Source: Corynebacterium efficiens YS-314 (GTDB lineage: Bacteria; Actinomycetota; Actinomycetes; Mycobacteriales; Mycobacteriaceae). Taken from it: a stretch of 64,000 bases of DNA. The first letter of the stretch is position 1. Each line of letters opens with the position of its first letter. The notes under the pieces were generated by a model that worked only from the letters and a program-made list of their open reading frames with translations, had not been told where the DNA came from and did no database searches. Shown piece after piece: positions 7,836-16,965 of the stretch. The translations under genes and the position numbers were made by a program. Location of the stretch: assembly GCF_000011305.1 (NCBI RefSeq), contig NC_004369.1, positions 2,604,001-2,668,000 on the forward strand. The letters run 5' to 3'.

Positions 7836-9595
7836 GGCTCCACCATCTCCTCATTCCGGCGTTTCCGACCGAGCACCAGGAACGCACCGGCGATCATTAG
7901 CACGAGACCGAACATCACGAGACCGATCACCTGGGCACCCGTGGAGGCAAGGCCACTCCTATCGGTTAAGGCATCCTGCTGGATGCCTGCTGGTGTTTCG
8001 GGCTGGTTACCTGGTTGCTCACCCGGGTTCATCGGGGAGGAAACTCCGCTACTGCTGCCGTCGCTGCTGCCCCCGAACCAGTCGAAAATCCATGGAATCG
8101 GAATCCAACCGAATACTAGTCCGGTGCGCCCTAGCTCTCCTGTATCAGGATCATCCGGTTTCTGTTCCGCCAAGTAGACCAGAGTCTGGTATTCAAGCTC
8201 TGAGTTCACGGTGCCACCGAGCGGCTGTTGATCAACCCAGGACCATCCATCCGGCAGGCTGACCGGCACCACCCAGTAGTCACGGAAAAGAGGATCAGAT
8301 GACTCACGGTCGAGACCGTTGACAAACTCCGAGAACCTCAACCCGTTGATCACCAGGCGCCCCTGGTCATCGGTGGCCCACCGGCTGACGCCGTTGATGG
8401 TGATCGGATTACGGCGTGCGAAGGCGTCCTGCGGTGTTGCGTACAACTCAAAGATTGCACCTGCAACCGGGCGGGATGGGTCATCTCTCTGCATCACGGT
8501 GACCGATAACGGACCCCACTTGGTGCTGGCCCCATCCCGGACCCCGCTGCCGGTATCAAGGGCATATCTGCTGGGGTAGAGCACAGCCTCGTTGAGCAGG
8601 GCTCCCTCACCCCAGACCGTGGTGTCGTACTCGATGCGGACCCGGGCCCCGGGGGAGCCCGCGATGGCCTGTTCCAATTTACGCAGTCCCGGTTCGAGGA
8701 ACAGGACCTGGAGAGTCCGGGTGGAGGCTGAATAACTGGTTCTGTAATCAACATTGGCCGTCAGCGATGGGGTATCGGCCACCTGCCTGACGAAGGAGGC
8801 GAATCTCATCTGCGCCTGCACCTGGACCTCACCGCCGGCTTCAATCGTCACCCTGACGCTACTGGTCTCATTCCCGGTACCACCGGTCAGTGAGAGCTGG
8901 GGATGAATGATCTGGTCAACGCGGTAACCGGTGATCGAGGACCTGAGCGGAATACCGGAACGGGAGATCCAGCGTACGGTGTCACCGATCTTCACCGCAT
9001 CCTGATCCACGACTTCAAGATCCACCCCCACCCTGGCGGTCTTGGGATAGACATACACCGTGGTCAACCACTCGTCGCCACGCTGGGGGTGCGTCAACGG
9101 CAGAGCGACAACGAAGGGAGAAGCACCCGCATAACCAGCAGGTATGACGGTCTCCTGCACGTAGTACAGGCCCACCCCGAGACCGGAGAGGGTGGCGCGA
9201 CCATTGTCATCGGTGACAGCAGTGGCGGCCTCCGGCGCGCCAGCTGTGCGCTCAGCAACCTGGCGCAGGGTAAGTTCTGCGGCTGCCTGCTGACCACTGT
9301 TGGTGGTCAGGTCAATTCCCGGCACCCGCTTCGCGGTGTAGGTGGCGCCGGGTACAGGTGTGAGACCACTGGTATCCCTGGGCAGACCATTGGCCACAGT
9401 GCCAGCCACGACTGGCTGTTCAAACTTGTGGATCTCAATGCTGGTGACCGCATCCGGATCAATCGAACGGGTATCCCCCGGCGCGGCCGGGACCGGCACA
9501 GCCGACATCACCAGGGCGAGAAACAACGCACAGCACAGGGCGATGAATCCGGTCAGTCTCACCCGGGGCCGGAACATCATAGTCACTATCTGCAT
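7832..9595 (-). CDS. Second SpaA-type pilin with degenerate sorting signal LASTG
   Basis: A secreted 587-residue cell-wall protein. It has a signal peptide with a hydrophobic core at about 14-33, the pilin motif WLTTVYVYPK (Trp176, Lys185), and an E-box YYVQETVIPAGY with Glu148. CnaB-like beta domains follow, including one near VAGAIFELYATPQDAF. The C-terminal sorting signal starts at residue 549 as LASTG, then has a hydrophobic stretch and RKRR. The motif lacks the usual proline at position 2. The presence of a pilin lysine suggests it can be polymerized, or can act as a base or minor pilin linked to the shaft. It sits 2 nt after the upstream sortase. Function within the pilus is inferred. 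Confidence 0.88.
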   Translation of the reverse strand: MQIVTMMFRPRVRLTGFIALCCALFLALVMSAVPVPAAPGDTRSIDPDAVTSIEIHKFEQPVVAGTVANGLPRDTSGLTPVPGATYTAKRVPGIDLTTNSGQQAAAELTLRQVAERTAGAPEAATAVTDDNGRATLSGLGVGLYYVQETVIPAGYAGASPFVVALPLTHPQRGDEWLTTVYVYPKTARVGVDLEVVDQDAVKIGDTVRWISRSGIPLRSSITGYRVDQIIHPQLSLTGGTGNETSSVRVTIEAGGEVQVQAQMRFASFVRQVADTPSLTANVDYRTSYSASTRTLQVLFLEPGLRKLEQAIAGSPGARVRIEYDTTVWGEGALLNEAVLYPSRYALDTGSGVRDGASTKWGPLSVTVMQRDDPSRPVAGAIFELYATPQDAFARRNPITINGVSRWATDDQGRLVINGLRFSEFVNGLDRESSDPLFRDYWVVPVSLPDGWSWVDQQPLGGTVNSELEYQTLVYLAEQKPDDPDTGELGRTGLVFGWIPIPWIFDWFGGSSDGSSSGVSSPMNPGEQPGNQPETPAGIQQDALTDRSGLASTGAQVIGLVMFGLVLMIAGAFLVLGRKRRNEEMVEP

Positions 9596-9597
9596 CG

Positions 9598-10566
9598 TTA
9601 CTGTGCTTCCTCGCTACGGGCGCGGGACTCACCGAGACGGTGCTTTCCAGCGTGGTGCTTCTTTCGTGGTGGGCTGAAGATCAGGACGGCGGCCAGCGCT
9701 GATCCGCCCAGGAAGATCAGGGCCCACCAGGGGAAGACCGCCGTCAGGCCAACTCCTGCAACGGTACGTATACCCTCCTCTGCAGGAGCTGGGATGCGCT
9801 GTGCCTGCACCAGGAAACGGTGGCTGTTGATGCCGGTCGGGGTGCAGGTCAGCAATGTAACCCAGTCCTCCCCCTCGATGACCTCCAGGGCACCTGCTTC
9901 ATGGGGCAGGACTGTTTCGAGATTCCTGACCTCGTAGTACAGCTTCTCCCCCAGCACCGTGACAGTGAAGATATCACCGGTTCGTGCTTCAGGGAGTCGA
10001 GTAAAGAGTTCGGCGTTGGCCAGCCCGGAATGGCTGGTCATCACCGCGTGGGTGGAATGCCCACCAACGGGGAGGGAACTGCCGAACAGGTGCCCCACCC
10101 CCTTGGAAAGCACTTCATCCGTGGTGCCGTGGTAGAGGGGCAGGGAGATCCCCAGGCCGGGATAACTCACCTCACCGATGGCGTCACCGTCCCCAACTCT
10201 TAATTGGTCGAGGTAGGAACCATAACGCTCATCGACGGTGAGATCATCGAATCGTGGGGTGTAGGGATCGCGGAGCACCCCGCGCGGAATGTCGGTGTTG
10301 TACGCCCTCGCCTGCTCGATCGCAGCCACCCGCTCGGGGTCAGCCAGGGTGTCAACCTGCCGGACGTAGCCAGACACCTGTGCTTGGTGCCCCAGGGTGG
10401 ACACCCAGTTCGCCGCCTGTGGATAGACCATGACAGCCAGGCCGAGCATGGCAAGCAGCTGCAGTCCAATGGAGATCCACCGCCGCCTGCCCGTTGTTCC
10501 GGGCTTTGACTTTCCCTCAACACGGACAGAGGTGCCCGCACGTCCGCTCAACTGTGAGTGGGACAT
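9598..10566 (-). CDS. Class C (pilin-polymerizing) sortase, proximal to major pilin
   Basis: A 322-residue class C sortase: N-terminal membrane helix at about 30-48, lid motif DPY at 100-102, catalytic His179 in MTSHSGL, Cys241 in TLLTCTP, Arg250 in NSHRFL, and a C-terminal membrane helix followed by a basic tail. I start at the ATG at 10566 (MSHSQL) because AGAGGTG lies just upstream; the track-length extension to 10596 has no such support. It is clearly paralogous to the sortase at 6888-7835. It follows the major pilin after an 81-nt gap that holds a short perfect hairpin. Confidence 0.93.
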   Translation of the reverse strand: MSHSQLSGRAGTSVRVEGKSKPGTTGRRRWISIGLQLLAMLGLAVMVYPQAANWVSTLGHQAQVSGYVRQVDTLADPERVAAIEQARAYNTDIPRGVLRDPYTPRFDDLTVDERYGSYLDQLRVGDGDAIGEVSYPGLGISLPLYHGTTDEVLSKGVGHLFGSSLPVGGHSTHAVMTSHSGLANAELFTRLPEARTGDIFTVTVLGEKLYYEVRNLETVLPHEAGALEVIEGEDWVTLLTCTPTGINSHRFLVQAQRIPAPAEEGIRTVAGVGLTAVFPWWALIFLGGSALAAVLIFSPPRKKHHAGKHRLGESRARSEEAQ

Positions 10567-10599
10567 GTGAACACCTCTTTTCCTTGTGTTGTCCACGGT

Positions 10600-10617
10600 G
10601 CACCCGGTTCCGGGTGC
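10600..10617 (-). promoter_or_regulatory. Intercistronic hairpin between major pilin and sortase
   Basis: An 8-bp perfect GC-rich stem (10600-10607 with 10610-10617) with a 2-nt loop and no T tract, in the 81-nt gap after the major pilin stop. It may stabilize the upstream pilin mRNA or partly attenuate the sortase, matching the excess of shaft pilin over enzyme that pili need. Inferred. Confidence 0.5.
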
Positions 10618-10647
10618 CGATGAACCTATCTATTCCGGTTGTGCGCT

Positions 10648-12144
10648 TTACGCCTCAGCGTTGCGACGGGAGCGTGCGACGAACAGCACGATCGCCAGGA
10701 TGCCGAGACCCAGGATGGTCAGCATCGCGGTGCCGGTGCCACCTGTGAGCGGCAGAACGAACGCGTTGGTGTTGGCGGTGTTAGTGACTTCCAGCGTGTC
10801 TTCGACCTCCGTCACGGTGAAGGGGACCGGCTCAGCGAGCAGCTGCTGTCCCGCCGGGGCGGTCATCTCCACGAGCCAGTAGGTCTGGTAGAGGGAACCA
10901 TCTGCCCCCTTAACCTGGTCTGCTCCGTCGGCAAAATCACTGAATCGGAAGCCATCGAGGATAACTTTTCCGCCTTCTCCGGTTTTCCAGATACCGGTCT
11001 TGTTCGTCGCGGTTATCAGGTGATTATCTCCCTTGGCCTTTGCGTGGGCCTCAGTTGCGTACACCCGGAACACAGCGTCCTTTGCGAGCTGGCCGTTCTG
11101 ATTCTTCTTCGTCAGGGTGACCTTGCCGTACTTCACTGTCTGCTTGATGTCGGTTACCGTCGTGGCGCGTGTATCATCCGTGGCGGTAATCGTTGCAGTA
11201 GTATTGATTTCACCCGCCTTGAGCACGGTGGTTTTCAACTCAACGGTGACGTCATCCTTGCCTACCAGCTTGGCCAGGCCACCTTCGTTAAAGGTGATTG
11301 TGACGGTGGTCAACCCATCTACTACCGGATTGACATCGACGGTGTAATCGGCTGTGACAAATTCAATCCCAGGCACAGTGACCGTCACTCCATTAGCTCC
11401 CCCGACCAATTCCAGGTCGGCAGTGTTGAATGTATCAACGATCTTGAATTCCGCGGGTGCGACGGGATCACCGCTGGTATGGGAACGGATCAGGGGAATA
11501 CCGGCCTCGATTGTCCAGGTGACGGGGTCACCTGTCTTGAGGCTGGCTGCATTGTCAACGCTCTTGCTGGCGCTGAAGGTCGAACCCTTGGGGTAGACAT
11601 AGATATCGGTCAGCCAACCTGTTCCTTCAGGATTGGTCATGGGCACTGCCAGGAGGAAATCCTGAGCCGGGATGACGCCTGCTGGGGTGGAGGTCTCGCG
11701 GATCAGGTAGAGACCGGCAGCAGCGGCTGACCAGTTAGTTACGCCATTTTCGTTGGTCGGGTTCAGCGCTACTTCTGTAGGGGTGGCAAGCTCAGCAACC
11801 CGACTTTTCGCCATATCAAGGTCAATGTCAGCTGTTGCCTGCTGCCACGCTGAGGTACGAGCAGGGTGCTCATCCCCGTTCTCTCCTGCTTTGTACACAG
11901 GAACACGATAGGCAGTGAATTCAACATCCTCGATTCCCTTGCTTCCTTCGGGGAGGGTCTGAGACTGGCCACTAGCAACAGAACCCGCAACAGTAGGCTG
12001 TTCCAGCTTGGTGATGACGACATTCGCCGTCTCCGGTACGTCGTTTGTCTGCGCATACGACGGGGATGCGCTGAATGCGAGCGCGGCTACGGCCAGTAGG
12101 GCGCCAGCCTTGGCGAGGAGGCCTCGCCGTTTGAGAGTTTTCAT
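10648..12144 (-). CDS. Major (shaft) pilin, SpaA/SpaD/SpaH-like, LPLTG
   Basis: A 498-residue secreted pilin. Start MKTLKRRG at 12144 has AAAGGGA upstream, and the signal peptide ends near PSYA-QTND (residues 31/32). The pilin motif is WLTDIYVYPK with Lys186, the acceptor of the inter-subunit isopeptide bond. The first E-box is YLIRETSTPAG with Glu150. A second E-box, YWLVEMTAPAG, lies in the C-terminal CnaB domain. The sorting signal LPLTG starts at residue 464, followed by a hydrophobic segment and RSRRNAEA. The layout matches corynebacterial shaft pilins: an N-terminal domain plus CnaB domains stabilized by Lys-Asn isopeptides. It lies 66 nt after the tip pilin gene. Confidence 0.94.
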   Translation of the reverse strand: MKTLKRRGLLAKAGALLAVAALAFSASPSYAQTNDVPETANVVITKLEQPTVAGSVASGQSQTLPEGSKGIEDVEFTAYRVPVYKAGENGDEHPARTSAWQQATADIDLDMAKSRVAELATPTEVALNPTNENGVTNWSAAAAGLYLIRETSTPAGVIPAQDFLLAVPMTNPEGTGWLTDIYVYPKGSTFSASKSVDNAASLKTGDPVTWTIEAGIPLIRSHTSGDPVAPAEFKIVDTFNTADLELVGGANGVTVTVPGIEFVTADYTVDVNPVVDGLTTVTITFNEGGLAKLVGKDDVTVELKTTVLKAGEINTTATITATDDTRATTVTDIKQTVKYGKVTLTKKNQNGQLAKDAVFRVYATEAHAKAKGDNHLITATNKTGIWKTGEGGKVILDGFRFSDFADGADQVKGADGSLYQTYWLVEMTAPAGQQLLAEPVPFTVTEVEDTLEVTNTANTNAFVLPLTGGTGTAMLTILGLGILAIVLFVARSRRNAEA

Positions 12145-12210
12145 TGTGGGTTTCCCTTTCTGGAAACAAGTTTGGGGATTTTCTGGGTTGTGTCTTAGAA
12201 GCACAGTCAA

Positions 12211-15200
12211 CTACTCACGGCGCCTCCACCAGAAGATTCCGAGGCCGGCTAGTGCCATCAGCATGGCTCCTACTGCCGTGAAAGACGTCAACAGCTGACC
12301 ACCGGAGAACGGCAGGGTGATCGTGGTGACATCCTTCACCAGCAACAGGTATCCCGTTGGGTTGACACAGGCAGTCGGGCGTTGGCCCGCGTCTGCCCCG
12401 GGCTGGCAGCGGCCCTGCCAATCCGAGTTGGAAAAGGTTCCGGTACGGCTGACATCGAGCTGTCCGAGGCCATAGTTGGACGGGGGAGTTCCGGCGACGT
12501 CGCCGGCCGCATCCTGCCAGACCCGGAATGGGATCGGCTCGGGCAGAAGCTGGATCCCCGGAACGGGACGCTTCTTCCTACCGTCTTCACTGATCTGATG
12601 GGTGGGGGCCTTGGTCTCCACGAGCCAGTAATCACCGGCCGGTAGATTCTCGGAACGCCAGCGGCCTGTCTGGCCACCGGGATTCGACGGATCGCGGAGG
12701 TCATCGATGTTGCCCTGCTCGTAGAGCAGACCACACAGCGGCAACTCCTGCTCCGGGTTCTGGTTGTTCCACTCCACGATCGCAGCCAGGGTTGCTGAGT
12801 CCTCACCGATGTCGAACACGGCATCGGGACCGGGCACGGTGAATTCGCCCATCCAACCAATGGACGGGTTGTACTCCGTGCGGCACAACTTGGACGACTG
12901 GTAGTCGCTCGGGGAGCCATCGACGTTATCGCGGATCTCGAACTCATGACCGATCATGTTCCACATGCCTGTCTTGTCAGCACCGTAGGCTGCGTCATTG
13001 ACCATGGCAGGGTCCGAATCCGGGACGAGGTTCACCTGGTCAACACCGGGCCCCATGGCATCCTTGCGGATGGTGAAGTAGTTGTCCTGCAACTGGTGGG
13101 TGACCTGGCATGACATTGGGAGCTCGGAAGGAGCCGTGCCCGCCTGACAGGTGGTTGGCTGAATGGATGCCGATGCAGTCACATAATTGGTGAACTTGTC
13201 GCCCATCTTCGGGGTCATGGTGATACCGGAAGCGTTCGTGGGCCATGACCCGGGAAGAGTCATCGGTTCGCCTGCGCGGACAGCGAACCACAGTTCGGCT
13301 CGGACAGCGTTCCTGGGTACGGCAACCGGCAAGGTCTCCAGAATCCACTTATCGCCAGTTTTTTCCGGTACACCGACCTGCTCGGCAGTGACCGCGGGGA
13401 GAGTGGTACTGCCGTCGCCAAGAATGTCAGCAACGACCGTGCCGTTTTCCACCAGCTCTAGTGAATGGCCGAACTCATCGAAGAAGTAGATGCCACGAGG
13501 CAGTGCGCCTCCAGGGACCACAGCCTCCGGGTCGAAACCAGCTGTCCTGAAGACATTGGTGAGGTCGTCGGTGAAGACAAGATCATTGATCACCGTGCCG
13601 GGGGTTTCCTTCTGGGCTACCACGCGGTAGTGGGCGTTGCCTCCCTTGTGGAGCCGCGCACCACTCGCCGGCCGGGAATCCTTGAACACAGACCAGGCGC
13701 TGATCGGGTGCTCGGTGCACACCATCGAGGAGTCCCCACCGGGTACACACTGTTCTGGCAGCTCTGTGGCACCTGCGATTGTCAGGTAATTACGAAGGAG
13801 GTATCCGTTCGTAGAGGTCAGGTCGTCGCTACGCGTCGCCGCGTCTTCCTCGTTGGGTTTCGTCTGAAGGGTGTAGGACACCCTGGCAGTGGCGCGCGGA
13901 GCTACGCTTCCGCTGATCGAGATCTGCTTGTCGGTCGCGTTCCAGGTGACCTCCAGCCCACCCTCGACCGTGAAAGCGGGCTTGTCGACGATCTCCCCTG
14001 CCGCATTCACGAAGTCCGCGTCATCGAGGGCGTCGCTGAGATGGTCCACGTGGTCGACCGCAGCCCCACTGGTACCCGTCGAGTTGTCGAAGTCCAGCGT
14101 GTAGCTAACCCGTGCACCGGGATTCAACTGGGTACGCGACGGAGGATCGGCGATCTTTCCGACCTGCAACCTGTCCCGGAGGGTCACGTTGGTGAACCTG
14201 CAGAGAATATCCGCGCCGGGTTTGATCTCGGCGTACGCCCCGGTCAACCCCAGACTCAGGCTCGTGCCCTCGCCGGAAGCGAACGCGACACCGAGATTCC
14301 CCGAACCATCCAGGGCATAACACTTCCACGACGTCTGGTAGTGGGAAGAATCGGCATTGACGAAGGATTCGGTTGCAGTGAAGGTGCCGGCGAGGGAGGC
14401 CGCGAAAGGACCGATCTGTTCACGCTGAATGCCGCTCTGATTGCCACTGGTGGTGGCACTGGAGAACTCCTGCGCAGCAGCTGCACCTTCCTTACTGCTG
14501 GCCGTTAATGTGAATTGATCATCAGCATCATATCGGTCACCGACGAGTTCTTTCTGAACGGTGATGGTCGCGGGTGTAGCACAGCTGGCGAGATCCACCG
14601 CGCTTCCAGTCATGGAGACAGGCCTGCTCGTTCTGGAGTTCAGGCTCGGCATCTCCACGATTCGGTGTTCTGATCCGATCTGGATAATGCCGCGACCGCT
14701 TGCCGTGTAAGCTACGCCGTTGATGGAACCGTAGTTCAATCTGGTGGCGTTTGAGTTTCCTGTGATCGTGGGGACTTCAGGCAGGGTGTGTGCACTCGGC
14801 ATCGCCTGAAAATCCTTGACCTGCACCGAACCAGACGCCTGAACTCCCGACTGAGAGACGATGAACTGGATGTTGTTCTGGGCGTCGAAGGCGAAGTCAC
14901 CGTTGAACTGGGTCAGATTTGACGGGCGCGGCACGTCGACATGGGTGACCTCACCGGTGCGTTCTCCGTTGCCGTGCGAATAGCGGTAGAGGTGGAAACG
15001 AACTCCCTCCCCCTGGAGGGGTGAGTTAGCGGGCTTATCAGACAGGTAGGCGAAATAGAACTCTTCACGCCCCTGATAGATGGTCGCATCGCCACCCACA
15101 ACTGTGCCCGTGGTGGGTGAAAGAAGATCCATGTTGAACACAGGGTACGGATGCCCCGATGAGGGATCGTAACGGTAGATCGACGTATTTCTCGCCTTTG

Positions 15201-16965
15201 CGATATCCGCATCACTGGTGGGGATCGTACGAAGCTGACCTGTGAAGTAGAAGATACCTGTAGGGGTGACACCAAGAGCATTGGACGCTTGTTGGCCGAG
15301 CATAGTGTAGGTCGAGCTCACATTTGTGGCCGAAGCGTTCAGAGCCCTCTCATCTTCAGAGTAGGAATTCTGCAGGATCCGAGTCTGAGTATCCAACGGG
15401 CGTGCCAGGGAAAAGTATGTGTTTGATGACTCGCATACGCCCGACCTGGTTATCCGGGTGTCCACCTTCAGGTTCGGGCCCGGCTGGTTCTGTCGGATAC
15501 TCTGGGTCGTCGATGTCCTCCAGGAATATCCCGAAATGGAGCCCACCGGCAGCAAGGAATAGGTGGCGGTGGTGGTGACCTCCTGCGTTGTCTGGATCAA
15601 GCCTTCCGAGTCGAGACCCCGCAGGGTGTCCACCTGGAAGGAGCCCGGTGCAGGGTCCTGATCCATGGATTCCGGATGGCAGGGGGCGACCGTGCAGTCC
15701 GTCACAAAATACTGAGTGTTGTGACCGTTTACGCGGACGGTTGCTCCGCCGACCGGCGCATTTGCCGCATCAGAGACCGTCCAGGAAAGCACATTCGCCT
15801 GCTTGAGAGTGAAAGCACCGAAGTCATAAACTTCCTGGGATGTCCACGAGCCTGGAATCTCCAGCGTGGAATTGGGAGCCTCCCATGCGTACCCGACCGG
15901 TGAGTCAGACGGCTTGATGCGGTACCTCTCGGACGAGGACACAGGTTGCGTTTTAAAACCGTCAACGCTGCCCCACCTCATGGTGGACACCTTGAATGCA
16001 CCCGGAGCAGGATCCTGATCCATTGATGTTGGGGCGCAGGGCGCTGCGACGCAGTCCTGAACCTGCACTGAATTAGCGGCGACGTTCTGCCTGTTGAGGG
16101 GTCCTTCCAGAGTTACGACTGCCCCACCGGTCTGAACTCCTCCGTGTGTCACCCGCCAGGTTACGCTGGGCAGATCGCGAACGGCGAGGTCGGGAAACTG
16201 GTAGCCAGGGGCGTTTTGGGGCCAGGTGCTATTCGATACGGAGTTTCCATTTGCTGGTATCTGCGTCCAGGTAATCGGGCTCGCCCAATCCTTGCCCGCC
16301 GGCAAGCCGGTGGGGTTCGGCTGGATGGCGTACACACTGCCGCGGTTAACAGCAGAGTTGGAACTGGTAGAGAGATGAGTGATGGCGAAGTAACCGGGGC
16401 GGGGGTCCTTATCGAGGGTGTCCTCACATCCGTTGCTGTCGGACACACAGTCCTTCACCGAAGTGGTGAACTCCCAGTACACAAATATGAGAAATGAAGA
16501 CCGAGGACCACGCACATCAACAGTGGCGCCTCCGACGTGGACGCCGTTCTGCTTTACCTCCCATTTCAGGTGCGGCTCGGTGAAGGTGGGTTCAGACAGG
16601 ATCCCCATGCCGGCATCAAGCGTCGTCATCAGGGAATTCATGCCAGGCATCTCGAGTCCAGCGTCGACTTCCGGAGATCCGATCATATGATCGGCAAGCT
16701 CCCCGGCATCGTTTTCATCCATGGGCATTTCCTCAACCGGGACCACCCCCTCCTCATCCAGGGGAGAATTGTCCAGGTTTAGAGCCGTGCCAGAATCAGC
16801 GGGAAGATCCTGGAGGTTGTCGACCGTAGCAACAGCAGCCTGATCGGATACCACCGATGGGACTGCACCTGTCGCGAAGGCGGTCATAATAAGCATGAGC
16901 ATGGCAGAAACCATGACGGAGAATGCTCTAATGAGCCTTCTCAATCCAGGTGATTGCCGTGTCAT
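12211..16965 (-). CDS. Large tip pilin/adhesin of Spa type, LPFSG
   Basis: A 1584-residue cell-wall protein and first gene of the pilus operon. Start MTRQSPGL at 16965 has GGAGGA 7 nt upstream. After the signal peptide come three tandem units of about 110 residues. Two carry a near-identical SMDQDPAPGxF motif, and the first has LDKDPRPGYF. A central region rich in Tyr/Asp (IYRYDPSSGHPYPVF) resembles the beta-rich head of SpaC/SpaF-type tip proteins. Then come a CnaB/SpaA-like domain (ITVQKELVGDRY), a DUF11-like domain (VGKIADPP), and a C-terminal CnaB domain with E-box YWLVETKAP. The sorting signal LPFSG starts at residue 1551. No von Willebrand A MIDAS motif was seen. Ligand unknown. Confidence 0.88.
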   Translation of the reverse strand: MTRQSPGLRRLIRAFSVMVSAMLMLIMTAFATGAVPSVVSDQAAVATVDNLQDLPADSGTALNLDNSPLDEEGVVPVEEMPMDENDAGELADHMIGSPEVDAGLEMPGMNSLMTTLDAGMGILSEPTFTEPHLKWEVKQNGVHVGGATVDVRGPRSSFLIFVYWEFTTSVKDCVSDSNGCEDTLDKDPRPGYFAITHLSTSSNSAVNRGSVYAIQPNPTGLPAGKDWASPITWTQIPANGNSVSNSTWPQNAPGYQFPDLAVRDLPSVTWRVTHGGVQTGGAVVTLEGPLNRQNVAANSVQVQDCVAAPCAPTSMDQDPAPGAFKVSTMRWGSVDGFKTQPVSSSERYRIKPSDSPVGYAWEAPNSTLEIPGSWTSQEVYDFGAFTLKQANVLSWTVSDAANAPVGGATVRVNGHNTQYFVTDCTVAPCHPESMDQDPAPGSFQVDTLRGLDSEGLIQTTQEVTTTATYSLLPVGSISGYSWRTSTTQSIRQNQPGPNLKVDTRITRSGVCESSNTYFSLARPLDTQTRILQNSYSEDERALNASATNVSSTYTMLGQQASNALGVTPTGIFYFTGQLRTIPTSDADIAKARNTSIYRYDPSSGHPYPVFNMDLLSPTTGTVVGGDATIYQGREEFYFAYLSDKPANSPLQGEGVRFHLYRYSHGNGERTGEVTHVDVPRPSNLTQFNGDFAFDAQNNIQFIVSQSGVQASGSVQVKDFQAMPSAHTLPEVPTITGNSNATRLNYGSINGVAYTASGRGIIQIGSEHRIVEMPSLNSRTSRPVSMTGSAVDLASCATPATITVQKELVGDRYDADDQFTLTASSKEGAAAAQEFSSATTSGNQSGIQREQIGPFAASLAGTFTATESFVNADSSHYQTSWKCYALDGSGNLGVAFASGEGTSLSLGLTGAYAEIKPGADILCRFTNVTLRDRLQVGKIADPPSRTQLNPGARVSYTLDFDNSTGTSGAAVDHVDHLSDALDDADFVNAAGEIVDKPAFTVEGGLEVTWNATDKQISISGSVAPRATARVSYTLQTKPNEEDAATRSDDLTSTNGYLLRNYLTIAGATELPEQCVPGGDSSMVCTEHPISAWSVFKDSRPASGARLHKGGNAHYRVVAQKETPGTVINDLVFTDDLTNVFRTAGFDPEAVVPGGALPRGIYFFDEFGHSLELVENGTVVADILGDGSTTLPAVTAEQVGVPEKTGDKWILETLPVAVPRNAVRAELWFAVRAGEPMTLPGSWPTNASGITMTPKMGDKFTNYVTASASIQPTTCQAGTAPSELPMSCQVTHQLQDNYFTIRKDAMGPGVDQVNLVPDSDPAMVNDAAYGADKTGMWNMIGHEFEIRDNVDGSPSDYQSSKLCRTEYNPSIGWMGEFTVPGPDAVFDIGEDSATLAAIVEWNNQNPEQELPLCGLLYEQGNIDDLRDPSNPGGQTGRWRSENLPAGDYWLVETKAPTHQISEDGRKKRPVPGIQLLPEPIPFRVWQDAAGDVAGTPPSNYGLGQLDVSRTGTFSNSDWQGRCQPGADAGQRPTACVNPTGYLLLVKDVTTITLPFSGGQLLTSFTAVGAMLMALAGLGIFWWRRRE

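Noticed and set aside
13465..14508. 347-codon plus-strand ORF inside the tip pilin
   Set aside because: Shadow of the tip-pilin gene; no start signal or domain.
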